Source: Bufo bufo
Taxonomy: Eukaryota > Chordata > Amphibia > Anura > Bufonidae
NCBI RefSeq assembly: GCF_905171765.1
Contig: NC_053394.1
Coordinates: 161,975,183-162,039,182, forward strand
Length of the DNA: 64,000 bases
Direction: 5' to 3'
In this document: positions 12,120 through 38,871 of the stretch, one piece after another
Layout: each line of letters opens with the position of its first letter
Position numbering within the stretch: position 1 is the stretch's first letter
Program-made: the position numbers and the translations under genes
Notes under the pieces: generated by a model
Databases searched by the model: none
The model's input: the letters and a program-made list of their open reading frames with translations, nothing else
What the model was told of the DNA's origin: nothing

Positions 12120-13040
12120 TTAGCCCCTTTCACACGAGAGAGTTTTCCGCGCGGGTGCAATGAGGTGAACGCATTGCACCCGCACTGAATCCGGACCCAT
12201 TCATTTTGATGGGGCTGTGCATATGAGCCATGATTTTCACGGATCACTTGTGCGTTGCGTGAAAATCGCAGCATGCTCTATATTGTGCATTTTTCACACA
12301 ACGCAGGCCCCATAGAAGTGAATAGGGCTGCGTGAAAATCACAAGCAAGTGCGGATACCGTGTGATTTTCATGCATGGTTGCTAGGAGACGATCGGGACC
12401 CGATCTTTATTATTTTCCCTTATACCATGGTTCCCACTACATCCTATGCAATATTAAATGGTGGCATTAGAAAGTACAACTTTTCCTGCAAAGATCAAGC
12501 CCTCATATGCTATGTGAACTGTAAAATAAAGTTAAGGCTCTGGAAAAGCAGGCAAATCGGGAAGGAGAATTGTTCCATAAGATTGTAAACAAGTATTGTG
12601 AAACTGAAAAAAAAAAAAATTTGCTGGGTGGAAAGGAAAGAAATGCCATTCCAAAAAGTTTTTTTTTTTTTTTCTCATTTTTATGCACTATATTGTTTGG
12701 TAAAAATTGTCCGTTCCGTTTTTTGTGGACTGTATGTAGAACCACTTCGATGGGTCTGCAAAGAAAACAGAAGTTACTCTATGTACATTCCGGATCTGAA
12801 AATGCCAGTACTACATTTATCACATACTGTGAATGGCATAACAGCAAAAAAACAAAAACCCAATTTTTTTTTTTCACTCCAGCTCTCCCCCCCAAAAAAT
12901 GTATAAGTGATAAAAGTCACACACTGGTATCACTAAAAAGTACAGATCGCCCGCAAAAAATGAGCCTTCATATAGCTCAAAAGTGTTTGACACCCGATCT
13001 AGATCCATTCAGGGAAAATTAAAATAAAAAAAACATACCA
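12120..13040. other. MITE fragment and AT-rich debris downstream of GSTP copy B
   Basis: 12,120-12,390 is a partial MITE ('cccctttcacacgagag', 'gcgttgcgtgaaaatcgcag'). The rest is A- and T-run-rich diverged transposon sequence. No gene is recognised. Confidence 0.4.
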
Positions 13041-13056
13041 CCACCTTTCAAAATAT

Positions 13057-13062
13057 TTTATT
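13057..13062 (-). terminator. Polyadenylation signal of GSTP copy B
   Basis: AATAAA on the minus strand (tttatt on plus) lies about 220 bp past the stop codon at 13,283. It is the best candidate in the expected 3' UTR distance. Confidence 0.55.
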
Positions 13063-13282
13063 TTTCAACAATCCAGGAGAAACCAGTAATAACTATTCAC
13101 AGCTTATATCTAGTAACAACCTACAGTTACATGGATTGTAAAACTATCAGAGGTGCCAATAAAATTCTCTTTAGGACACATGAGGGAGAGTGGCAGTAGG
13201 CACATCTACGTACATTACTAGAGTCTGACTTTACGGTTTTATTGTCGTCTGGATTCATAACCTTTTCCACTTTCCTCAATGC

Positions 13283-29435
<16,153 letters not shown>

Positions 29436-29436
<1 letters not shown>

Positions 29437-29479
29437 GTTGTCTTGCGGTGAAATCCTCAGGCACAGGAGTCACAGCCGG
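29436..29479 (-). other. gstp1: GSTP copy B, exon 1 (5' UTR and first base of ATG)
   Basis: Exon 1 ends ...gacaacA|GTAAG at 29,436. Its last A joins TG of exon 2 to make the start codon. The 5' end is placed about 30 bp past the TATA box and is inferred. Confidence 0.75.
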
Positions 29480-29505
29480 AGAACTGCAGCCAGGTGAGGC
29501 GGAGG

Positions 29506-29529
29506 CTTTATAGGCGGCGGAGGGGGCGG
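29506..29529 (-). promoter_or_regulatory. TATA box and GC box of GSTP copy B
   Basis: TATAAAG (minus strand) is at 29,506-29,512 and GGGGGCGG at 29,522-29,529. The region is CpG-rich. About 165 bp further upstream the host-type sequence stops at the inverted arm (29,694), so distal control elements differ from copy A. Confidence 0.7.
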
Positions 29530-30015
29530 AGCTGAAGGCGGAGGCAGACTGCGCCTGCGCGGCGTCTCCTGTCAGTCACGGCGGCAGCCTCAGGCTCGGC
29601 TCCTCTCACTGCAGGAGGGCAACCAGGCTGTGCTGCCCAACTAGTAAGAGCAAGCCAGGGCGGGGCAGTGGTCTGTGACCCCCAGCAGCCGCTGTAGCGT
29701 TACATTACCCTACCTCGTGAGATTTCCCTACCCTCTGATTTCCTGTCGCATCGCAGATGTATGGAAGCGTGTCTTAGTTTTTACTATCTGCGCATGCGCA
29801 AAAGGCCAGTCTAGGGAAAATCTCACTGCCGAGTTCAGCAGCACACTGGGACACTGCGCATGCGTCGGGGAGCCGAGGTAGGGGAAAATTACGGCCCAGT
29901 GCGCAAGCGCCGAGGGTAGTATAAATATCCATTTCAAAAGCGCTTTTAACCCTTTGCAGGAGCAATTGTCATATTGGTTCTTGAGTGATTGTTCTCTTAT
30001 ATATAGGTTCTATTA

Positions 30016-31170
30016 TATAGGGGGTCTGTCTGTGCAGTATATGGGGGGGTCTGTCTGCGCAGTATATGGGGGGTCTGTCTGCGCAGTATATGGGGGGGTC
30101 TGTCTGCGCAGTATATGGGGGGGTCTGTCTGCGCAGTATATGGGGGGTCTGTCTGCGCAGTATATGGGGGGGTCTGTCTGCGCAGTATATGGGGGGGTCT
30201 GTCTGCGCAGTATATGGGGGGGGGGTCTGTCTGCGCAGTATATGGGGGGGGGGTCTGTCTGCGCAATATATGGGGGGGTCTGTCTGCGCAGTATATGGGG
30301 GGGTCTGTCTGCGCAGTATATGGGGGGGTCTGTCTGCGCAGTATATGGGGGGGTCTGTCTGCGCAGTATATGGGGGGGGTCTGTCTGCGCAGTATATGGG
30401 GGGGTCTGTCTGCGCAGTATATGGGGGGGTCTGTCTGCGCAGTATATTGGGGGGTCTGTCTGCGCAGTATATGGGGGGTCTGTCTGCGCAGTATATGGGG
30501 GGGTCTGTCTGCGCAGTATATGGGGGGGTCTGTCTGCGCAATATATGGGGGGGGTCTGTCTGCGCAGTATATGGGGGGGTCTGTCTGCGCAGTATATGGG
30601 GGGGGTCTGTCTGCGCAGTATATGGGGGGGTCTGTCTGCGCAGTATATGGGGGGGTCTGTCTGCGCAGTATATGGGGGGGGTCTGTCTGGGCAGTATATG
30701 GGGGGGGTCTGTCTGTGCAGTATATGGGGGGGTTTGCAAAGTATATGGGGGGTCTTTCTGCGCAGTATATGGGGGTCTTTCTGCGCAGTATACGGGGGGT
30801 CTGTCTGCGCAGTATACGGGGGGATGTCTGCGCAGTATACGGGGGGGGATGTCTGCGCAGTATACGGGGGGATGTCTGCGCAGTATATAGGGAGGTGTCC
30901 GCCCAGTATATTGAAGTTGTGGGGTCTACACAGTTTATTGGGGGGCTATCTACAAAGTATATGGGGGGTTATCTACGCAGTATATTGTGTGTGTCTGCGC
31001 AGTATATTTGAGTGGTCTGTGCAGCATATTGGTGTTCTTTCTGTGCAGTATATGGGTGGCTATCTACGCAGTATATTGAAGTTGTCTGCGCAATATATTG
31101 GGGTGTGTCTGTGCAGTATATTGGGTGATGGATGTGCAGTATATTTGGGGGGGGGGCAGTGTACTATATT
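30016..31170. repeat. G-rich minisatellite, 24-26 bp unit (left arm)
   Basis: About 30 units of 'tctgtctgcgcagtatat' followed by 6-9 G's run to about 30,720, then diverged units (tgtgcagtatattg) reach about 31,160. The unit has almost no stop codon in any frame on either strand, which produces long artificial ORFs. The inverted copy is at 62,880-63,727. Confidence 0.95.
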
Positions 31171-31889
31171 TGTGGGCTGTGCGTTAGATGTGGAGCTGTG
31201 CAGCACGTGTGGCCTGTGTGTTCGATGTGTACAACCCTAGTTTAACAAAAAATAAAAATAAATTCCCAGCCAGAGGGACTGCCCCACATCTGCCACCAAA
31301 TCCGTCGCTCACTGGATTCAGTCATCTCCGTCTGTGTGTCTCCCACAATCTGTGTGTCTGTCTGCTGTATATATGTGGACCGTCCGTCTGCTGCACTGCG
31401 TCTGTTCTGCCATTTACTCTAACCATTTTAATATTTTTTTTTTGTGTCACAACTCTGACCAGCATGTTCTCCTATGATACACGAAGTACCTGAAGTGGAA
31501 TGAAGAAGCCCATGTTTGAGGCCCGCGCCCCCGGCTGGAGCAGTGAAGGGGCATCTGACAGGTGACAAGCTGCTCCTGTTTGCACCGCTACTTCAGCATT
31601 GTGTACGGTGATCACCGCGAGTTCACAGGTCGGCAACCATACGCCGTCCACATGCTGTGAATTACATCTCCCATCATGCTGGCAAAGCATTATGGGAGGT
31701 GTAGTCCAAAACATCTGGAATACCAAATGCGTATGAATGAAAAGCATGGTCTGTGTGACTGGTCAGTAACAAGGGTTGGAGCCTTGACGTGGCGTTACTG
31801 CTCACATGTGTATCCATGTGCCAATTCAACCAATGTGAGTGACTGTAATACTGATGAGGTAACTATAAATACTGTGACGATGGAGAATT

Positions 31890-31980
31890 AAACGACCGTA
31901 TCTCCTACACACTGCGTACACCGTGACCGCATCACCTACACACTGCGTACACTGTGACCGTATCTACTAAACACTGCATA
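31890..31980. repeat. 31-bp minisatellite, short (left arm)
   Basis: About three units of 'ctcctacacactgcgtacac' plus 'cgtgaccgtat'. The right arm has about 13 units of the same repeat. Confidence 0.75.
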
Positions 31981-32546
31981 TAAAATGACTAAATGGAAAC
32001 GTACGAAAGCCATTCCGAGGATCCGTAATGCGGATCATTTTGTCACGTTCGTTTCCATTTTTGCCTCCGTTCAGCTGATCCTTTCTTGATTGAGTAGGAT
32101 TATAGTCTGTCCCCCCATTTCATGTATTCAGATCCCCAGGGTTGTCATTTGCTTTGAATCATGTAAATGCTCCGTTGCTAATCTCTCGGGGGCCGTCTTC
32201 TTGAAATTTTAATTATGTCCGGTTTCAGCTCTGATCACGGACCACCACACCTTTTGGAGTCTTGTACACGACTATATGCACTAAAACATGTCTAGTGTTA
32301 GTTAACGGGCCATATTGATGGTGCGTACAGGAGTACATGGCATCATGATATTGTCCATGTTGTGCCTCACAATGGGCGATTGTCCCGCACTCCTATCATC
32401 TATTAGTGCTAAACAATAGTCCCACCGGAAGCTCGACTTGCATCATTGTCATCTATGATTGTGTGTACTCCTGTTGGCACGATCAATGCCACGACGGGAC
32501 ATATGGCCCTCTTGTAGGGAATACAGTCGTGTGAAAGAGGCCTTAA

Positions 32547-32879
32547 AATGGGTTTTCTCATCTCAGACAATAGGGGCATATCGCTTGGATATGCCGCCAT
32601 TGTTTTATAGGTGCTGTTCCCCGCACCTATATTGAGAACTGATCCCCGAAATTGGAGTATGGCACAATGCGCATGCTCTGCCGCCATCCATTCTTTTCTA
32701 TGTGAGAGTTGTGGATTAGCAAACAGTGGTCGACGGGCCCCATTAAATCTGGTGTCCTCCAGCCACAGCGCTACCTGCTCCGTTCTCAATATAGGTGCGT
32801 GTCCCATCAGTGGTACCCACACCTATCAGACAATGGTTGCATATCCAAGCGATATGCCACCATTGATTGGAATACCCCT
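32547..32879. mobile_element. TTAA MITE at the inner edge of the left arm
   Basis: TTAA at 32,543-32,546 and 32,880-32,883. The ends fold back (cagacaataggggcatatcg versus cgatatgccaccattg). The right arm contains only the outer part of this MITE, starting after a T-run at 52,585-52,607. Confidence 0.7.
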
Positions 32880-32883
32880 TTAA

Positions 32884-33385
32884 CAGCAGTTAGTCCCTTG
32901 TGCGTCCATTGTGGTAATCACACTAGTTATGTCATAGCGTCATAGGGAAATCATTAATCAAACTGTAAAATTACCATTTGTTAATAAATTCCTGATGCTG
33001 ATGGACCGTGACTCCTACAAGGGCTCATATGAAAAGGGGCAAGATTGAACAACGAACAAGCATTTGCTGTTCATGTGCCAATCATAGGGTCTACGATCAA
33101 TAAAGAGCCAAAAGATCGCTCATTATTGATGGTCATGTTCACGGTTCAGCCACCTTTGGCAATAATGCTGTTTTGAAAAATAAAATACCAAGGGCTTTTT
33201 AATAAACGCACAGTAGTGACCCTATGGTAGTTTTAATGTCACCGCAGCTGTAGTGCCAAAGGTTATTGTTACCCTGTACTGGCCAATAAAAACACAAATA
33301 CATTGAAGTTAACTATAAATTTTTTATTTTTGTATAAATTAAAATATATCCATATAAAAAAAAATATATATATTATATATACATA
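32884..33385. other. Inner spacer with 3' UTR of the broken exon
   Basis: AT-rich sequence. On the minus strand AATAAA at 33,323-33,328 follows the stop of the exon at 33,386. No other gene is recognised. Confidence 0.4.
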
Positions 33386-33734
33386 CTATAAAAAAATCTG
33401 TAAATTTTGAGGGGAGTTGGACTGTCGGGTAGGTGGTCTGGAGCTGGCAATGGTAGCCCCCCTGTCCTCTTTATTCTCTGAGCTAAAAATACACTCCACA
33501 GGAAAGGATGCAGGTTGAAATTGTGGGTTGTATAAGGGTCTGAGGAGGAGGGGACCCGAGCATGTGTAGAGGGGGGGGGGGGGGGGAATAGTGGGACGGA
33601 GAAGTAGAATAAGAGACAGAAGGGAACACATGCTCGGGGGCTGGGAATGGGAAGGTTGTCGGTAATGGTGACTGGTGTGGGATGGGGTTGTGGGGGCGGT
33701 GGCAAATTTCTGTGACACATTCTCTAGCCTGATA
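33386..33734 (-). pseudogene. 3' half of a terminal coding exon split by piggyBac
   Basis: The minus-strand frame opens at the TTAA target site and continues the frame that ends at 52,009 on the other side of the piggyBac. It begins NIRLENVSQKFATAP, is rich in Pro, Ser and Thr, and stops at 33,386, followed by AATAAA at 33,323. The continuity of frame across the 18-kb insertion, and the absence of a stop in it, are the evidence that it is one exon. I do not recognise a named family; the helical 'MTPEQLHEF' stretch followed by a Pro-rich tail recalls Myb/SANT-type accessory proteins of Harbinger elements, but that is a guess. Confidence 0.5.
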
Positions 33735-34199
33735 TTAACCACCTCAGCCCCCAGTGCTTAAACACCCTGAAAGACCAGGCCACTTTTTACACTTCTGCAC
33801 TACACTACTTTCCCCGTTTATTGCTCGGTCATGCAACTTACCACCCAAATGAATTTTACCTCCTTTTCTTCTCACTAATAGAGCTTTCATTTGGTGGTAT
33901 TTCATTGCTGCTGACATTTTTACTTTTTTTGTTATTAATCGAAATTTAACGATTTTTTTGCAAAAAAATGACATTTTTCACTTTCAGTTGTAAAATTTTG
34001 CAAAAAAAACGAGATCCATATAGAAATTTTGCTCTAAATTTATTGTTCTACATGTCTTTGATAAAAAAAAATGTTTGGGTAAAAAAAAAAAATGGTTTGG
34101 GTAAAAGTTATAGTGTTTACAAACTATGGTACAAAAATGTGAATTTCCGCTTTTTGAAGCAGCTCTGACTTTCTGAGCACCTGTCATGTTTCCTGAGGT

Positions 34200-35900
34200 T
34201 CTACAATGCCCAGACAGTACAAACACCCCACAAATGACCCCATTTCGGAAAGTACACTCCCTAAGGTATTCGCTGATGGGCATAGTGAGTTCATAGAACT
34301 TTTTATTTTTTGTCACAAGTTAGCGGAAAATGATGATTTTTTTTTTTTTTCTTACAAAGTCTCATATTCCACTAACTAAAATAAAAACTTCCATGAACTC
34401 ACTATGCCCATCACGAAATACCTTGGGGTCTCTTCTTTCCAAAATGGGGTCACTTGTGGGGTAGTTATACTGCCCTGGCATTCTAGGGGCCCAAATGTGT
34501 GGTAAGAAGTTTGAAATCAAATTCTGTAAAAAATGACCTGTGAAATCCGAAAGGTGCTCTTTGGAATATGGGCCCCTTTGCCCACCTAGGCTGCAAAAAA
34601 GTGTCACACATCTGGTATCTCTGTATTCAGGAGAAGTTGAGGAATGTGTTTTGGGGTGTCTTTTTACATATACCCATGCTGGGTGAGATAAATATCTTGG
34701 TCAAATGCCAACTTTGTATAAAAAAAATTGGAAAAGTTGTCTTTTGCCAAGATATTTCTCTCACCCAGCATGGGTATATGTAAAATGACACCCCAAAACA
34801 CATTCCCCAACTTCTCCTGAGTACTGAGATACCAGATGTGTGACACTTTTTTGCAGCCTAGGTGGGCAAAGGGGCCCATATTCCAAAGAGCACCTTTAGG
34901 ATTCCACAGGTCATTTTTTACAGAATTTGATTTCAAACTCCTTACCACACATTTGGGCCCCTAGAATGCCAGGGCAGTATAACTACCCAACAAGTGACCC
35001 CATATTGGAAAGAAGACACCCCAAGGTATTCCGTGAGGGGCATGGCGAGTTCCTAGAATTTTTTATTTTTTGTCACAAGTTAGTGGAAAATGATGATTTT
35101 TTTTTTTTTTTTTTTTTTCATACAAAGTCTCATATTCCACTAACTTGTGACAAAAAATAAAAACTTCCATGAACTCACTATGCCCATCAGCGAATACCTT
35201 GGGGTCTCTTCTTTCCAAAATGGGGTCACTTGTGGGGTAGTTATACTGCCCTGGCATTCTAGGGGCCCAAATGTGTGGTAAGGAGTTTGAAATCAAATTC
35301 TGTAAAAAATGACCTGTGAAATCCGAAAGGTGCTCTTTGGAATATGGGCCCCTTTGCCCACCTAGGCTGCAAAAAAGTGTCACACATCTGGTATCTCCGT
35401 ACTCAGGAGAAGTTGAGGAATGTGTTTTGGGGTGTCTTTTTACATATACCCATGCTGGGTGAGATAAATATCTTGGTCAAATGCCAACTTTGTATAAAAA
35501 AATGGGAAAAGTTGTCTTTTGCCAAGATATTTCTCTCACCCAGCATGGGTATATGTAAAATGACACCCCAAAACACATTCCCCACCTTCTCCTGAGTACG
35601 GAGATACCAGATGTGTGACACTTTTTTGCAGCCTAGGTGGGCAAAGGGGCCCATATTCCAAAGAGCACCTTTCGGATTTCACAGGTCATTTTTTACAGAA
35701 TTTGATTTCAAACTCCTTACCACACATTTGGGCCCCTAAAATGCCAGGGCAGTATAAATACCCCACATGTGACCCCATTTTGGAAAGAAGACACCCCAAG
35801 GTATTCAATGAGGGGCATGGCGAGTTCATCTAAAAAAAAATTTTTTGGCACAAGTTAGCGGAAATTTGATTTTTTTGATTTTGTTCTCACAAAGTCTCCC
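34200..35900. repeat. Tandem palindromic units inside piggyBac
   Basis: Two units of about 780 bp follow each other, each itself a palindrome centred near 34,720 and 35,500. Marker words are caaaaaagtgtcacacatct and its complement agatgtgtgacacttttttg. T-runs at 34,330 and 35,099 mark the outer junctions. All ORFs here are repeat by-products. Confidence 0.85.
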
Positions 35901-36875
35901 TTTCCGCTAACTTGGGACAAAAATTTCAATCTTTCATGGACTCAATATGCCCCTCAGCGAATACCTTGGGGTGTCTTCTTTCCAAAATGGTGTTATTTGT
36001 GGGGTGTTTGTACTGCCCTGGCATTTGAGGGTCTCCACAATCATTACATGTATGCCCAGCATTAGGAGTTTCTGCTATTCTCCTTATATTGAGCATACGG
36101 GTAATGAGATTTTTTTTTTCCGTTCAGCCTCTGGGCTGAAAGAAAAAAATGAACGGCACAGATTTCTTCATTCGCATCGATCAATGTGGATGAAAAAATC
36201 TCTGCCAAAAAAAAAAAAGGAGGGGAAAGGCGTCTGCCAGGACATAGGAGCTCCGCCCAACATCCATACCCACTTAGCTCGTATGCCCTGGCAAACCCGA
36301 TTTCTCCATTCACATCAATCGATGTGGATGAATAAATCATTGCCGGGATTTTTTTTTTTTTTTATATATATACAAAGTGTTTGCCAAAGTATATGAACAC
36401 CGCCACCTCCTCAGCTCATATGCCTTGGCAAACGTATCTTTTACTGCAGAGGAGAAATCTCGTCTTGCAGCGCCGCATACACCGACTTGCGTGTAATCTG
36501 ACAGCAGCGCAATGCTTCTGTCAGAATGCACATCAGTGCTGCAGCTAGTCGATCGGTTGGTCCACCTGGAAGGTAAAAAGAAAAAACCAGGCCGCAACGC
36601 AATAAATTTATTAACTGTTGAACGGAACATAGAAACTTTTTTTTAACTGAACGTTTAACTTTTTTACTTACCGGTAATTTTTTTTTTGTTTAGTTTTTTT
36701 TACCTTTATAGAACAAACCTCTCCTTCCCCATGGGACAATGTGCAAAGCGCAAATCGCCCAAAGATGTGGCGAAGTATGTTATGCACTTTATCCCAGGTG
36801 AAAGGAGAGGTTTGCAGCAGCTGTGAGTAAAAGGGCCCTAATAGCCCTGTGTGCCTGTCCTGTGAGATGCAATCC
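35901..36875. other. piggyBac 3' flank, non-coding
   Basis: Low-complexity runs (T, A) with short repeated words (ttcgcatcgatcaatgtgga / cacatcaatcgatgtggatg). No gene is seen apart from the downstream flank of the transposase. Confidence 0.4.
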
Positions 36876-38720
36876 CTATGCTAGGTGTACCTGTGTGTGG
36901 TACTTCTGGAAACACTCTCCATAGCATAGGGCAGGGTGGTCAGGACAGTCAGGACAGAAATAGCGGGTGTTACGCCTTATTCCACTCCTGCTACAGACAC
37001 GACATTTTTTTCGGGGTGGCGGTTGGGTTGAGGTACCAGCAACGACACTGGGGAAATGTCGCTCGTGTAGACGGCTAACTACACTGGTGGATGGGGCCAC
37101 GGAACCTCCTGGGTAAAGGAGGTTCTCGATGATCTCTTCCTGGAATTTGAGGAAGGATCCTGTTCTCCCAGCCTTACTGTAGAGAACAAAACTATTATAG
37201 GCAGCCAATTGAATTAAATATACAGACACCTTCTTATACCAGCGTCTGGTTCTGCGGGAAACTAAATAGGGAGCCAACATCTGGTCATTGAAGTCCACCC
37301 CTCCCATGAGCGCATTATAGTCGTGGACTGAGAGGGGCTTTTCAATGACACGGGTTGCCCTTTCAATTTGGATTGTCGTGTCTGCGTGAATGGAGGAGAG
37401 CATGTAAACGTCACGCTTGTCTCTCCATTTCACCGCGAGCAGTTCTTCATTACACAAGGCAGCCCTCTCCCCCCTTGCAAGACGGGTGGTTACAAGCCGT
37501 TGGGGGAAGCCCACGCGACTAGTTCGCGCGGTGCCACAGGCGCAAATCCGTTCTAGAAACAAATGCCTAAAGAGGGCCACACTTGTGTAGAAATTGTCCA
37601 CATAAAGATGGTACCCCTTGCCGAATAAGGGTGACACCAAGTCCCAGACTGTCTTCCCACTGCTCCCCAGGTAGTCAGGGCAACCGACCGGCTCCAGGGT
37701 CTGATCTTTTCCCTCATAGATCCGAAATTTGTGGGTATAGCCTGTGGCCCTTTCACAGAGCTTATACAATTTGACCCCATACCGGGCACGCTTGCTTGGG
37801 ATGTATTGTTTGAAGCCAAGGCGCCCGGTAAAATGTATTAGGGACTCGTCTACGCAGATGTTTTGCTCGGGGGTATATAAATCTGCAAATTTCTGGTTGA
37901 AATGGTCTATGAGGGGCCGAATTTTGTGGAGCCGGTCAAAAGCTGGGTGGCCTCTGGGACGGGAGGTGGTGTTGTCGCTAAAATGCAGAAAACGTAGGAT
38001 GGTCTCAAATCGTGTCCTGGACATAGCAGCAGAGAACATGGGCATGTGATGAATTGGGTTCGTGGACCAATATGACAGCAATTCATGCTTTTTAGTTAGA
38101 CCCATGTTGAGGAGAAGGCCCAAAAAAATTTTAAGTTCGGAAACTTGGACTGGTTTCCACCGGAAAGACTGGGCATAAGAGCTTCCCGGGTTGGCGGATA
38201 TAAATTGTGTGGCATACCGATTTGTTTCTGCCACGACTAAGTCCAAGAGTTCCGCAGTCAAGAACAGCTCAAAAAATCCCAGGGCCGAACCGATTTGAGC
38301 CGTCTCAACCCGAACTCCAGACTGGGCGGTGAAAGGGGGAACTAATGGTGCGGCTGAAGTTGGTGACTGCCAATCAGGGTTTGCCAGCACCTCAGGGATT
38401 CTAGGGGCTCTACGGGCCTGTCTGCGCGGTGGCTGCGACGGGGTAACTAGTGCACGTGCCACCGTACCAGCTTCAACTGCCCTTCTGGTGCTCGCCACGT
38501 CACCATGTTGTACTGCAGTGCTGGTACTAGGTCCAGGAAGGGCTGCGCTGCTGGTGTATGCCTCACCACGTGATCCGGCAGCGACAGCCCCACTCTGCTG
38601 CTCTTGAAACGGATCCTGCGTAACCTGTGGTCTAGCGACACGGGGCCGGGTACGCCTGGTGCTGCCAGGGACCTCCACCTCCTCGTCCGAACTTTGCGTT
38701 AGAGAGCCACTGCTTTCCAC
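36876..38720 (-). CDS. piggyBac transposase, almost intact
   Basis: This cut-and-paste transposase targets TTAA. The open frame of 614 codons has no internal stop. Residues 1-130 are an acidic, Ser/Pro-rich N-terminus (SSDEEVEVPGSTRRTRPR). The DDE_Tnp_1_7 core follows, with Asp at about 291 (ICVDESLIHF), 375 (YVDNFYTS) and 476 (GGVDFNDQ). A C-terminal Cys-rich finger is complete: CRVCSRSGIRRNTRYFCPDC, then CYGECFQKYH. The listed start is GTG; the frame stays open about 50 nt further upstream (EEWEPSSDESSGSEYEP) to a stop near 38,790 with no ATG. The true N-terminal residues are therefore missing, most likely lost at the DIRS junction. It resembles the amphibian Uribo-type piggyBacs as I recall them. 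Confidence 0.93.
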   Translation of the reverse strand: MESSGSLTQSSDEEVEVPGSTRRTRPRVARPQVTQDPFQEQQSGAVAAGSRGEAYTSSAALPGPSTSTAVQHGDVASTRRAVEAGTVARALVTPSQPPRRQARRAPRIPEVLANPDWQSPTSAAPLVPPFTAQSGVRVETAQIGSALGFFELFLTAELLDLVVAETNRYATQFISANPGSSYAQSFRWKPVQVSELKIFLGLLLNMGLTKKHELLSYWSTNPIHHMPMFSAAMSRTRFETILRFLHFSDNTTSRPRGHPAFDRLHKIRPLIDHFNQKFADLYTPEQNICVDESLIHFTGRLGFKQYIPSKRARYGVKLYKLCERATGYTHKFRIYEGKDQTLEPVGCPDYLGSSGKTVWDLVSPLFGKGYHLYVDNFYTSVALFRHLFLERICACGTARTSRVGFPQRLVTTRLARGERAALCNEELLAVKWRDKRDVYMLSSIHADTTIQIERATRVIEKPLSVHDYNALMGGVDFNDQMLAPYLVSRRTRRWYKKVSVYLIQLAAYNSFVLYSKAGRTGSFLKFQEEIIENLLYPGGSVAPSTSVVSRLHERHFPSVVAGTSTQPPPRKKCRVCSRSGIRRNTRYFCPDCPDHPALCYGECFQKYHTQVHLA

Positions 38721-38871
38721 AGGTTCATATTCTGACCCGCTAGATTCGTCAGATGAGGGTTCCCACTCCTCATAATGGATTGTTGATTATATTAATAAGT
38801 ATGTTTTGAGTGACAGCGAGAGCATATGAGACAGAGAAAACTATTGTTGCAAAAAAAGAGAGATTAAGTCC

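Larger units (their letters stand above)
29694..32646 (+). repeat. Left arm of a 3-kb inverted repeat
   Basis: The sequence is repeated in reverse complement at 52,608-64,000 once the insertions at 53,329-61,049 and 62,121-62,819 are removed. For example, tctcactgccgagttcag at 29,821 matches the window's right end. It carries a G-rich minisatellite, a C/G-poor 3' half and part of a TTAA MITE. The outer end coincides with the end of the GSTP duplication. The arms could be terminal inverted repeats of a large element or an inverted duplication. Confidence 0.85.

Noticed and set aside
12570..13022. 150-codon ORF downstream of GSTP copy B
   Set aside because: Runs of Lys and Phe from A and T tracts in decayed transposon sequence; no domain, no splice or promoter context.
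29513..29600. Antioxidant response element in the GSTP promoter
   Set aside because: TGACT half-sites exist (gtgactgac) but none has the GC at the required spacing, so I do not call an ARE.
29954..31240. 428-codon ORF and two overlapping long frames of Gly/Tyr/Cys-rich repeats
   Set aside because: They are translations of a 24-26 bp minisatellite with no stop codons; other frames and the reverse strand are equally open, and unit indels shift frames freely.
31472..31747. Conserved 84-91 codon ORF present in both inverted arms
   Set aside because: Conservation follows from the duplication; it is Cys/His-containing by chance around a repeat hairpin and has no recognised domain.
34300..35850. 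Series of 60-110 codon ORFs with similar sequence on both strands
   Set aside because: They come from the tandem palindromes in piggyBac and change strand with each arm.
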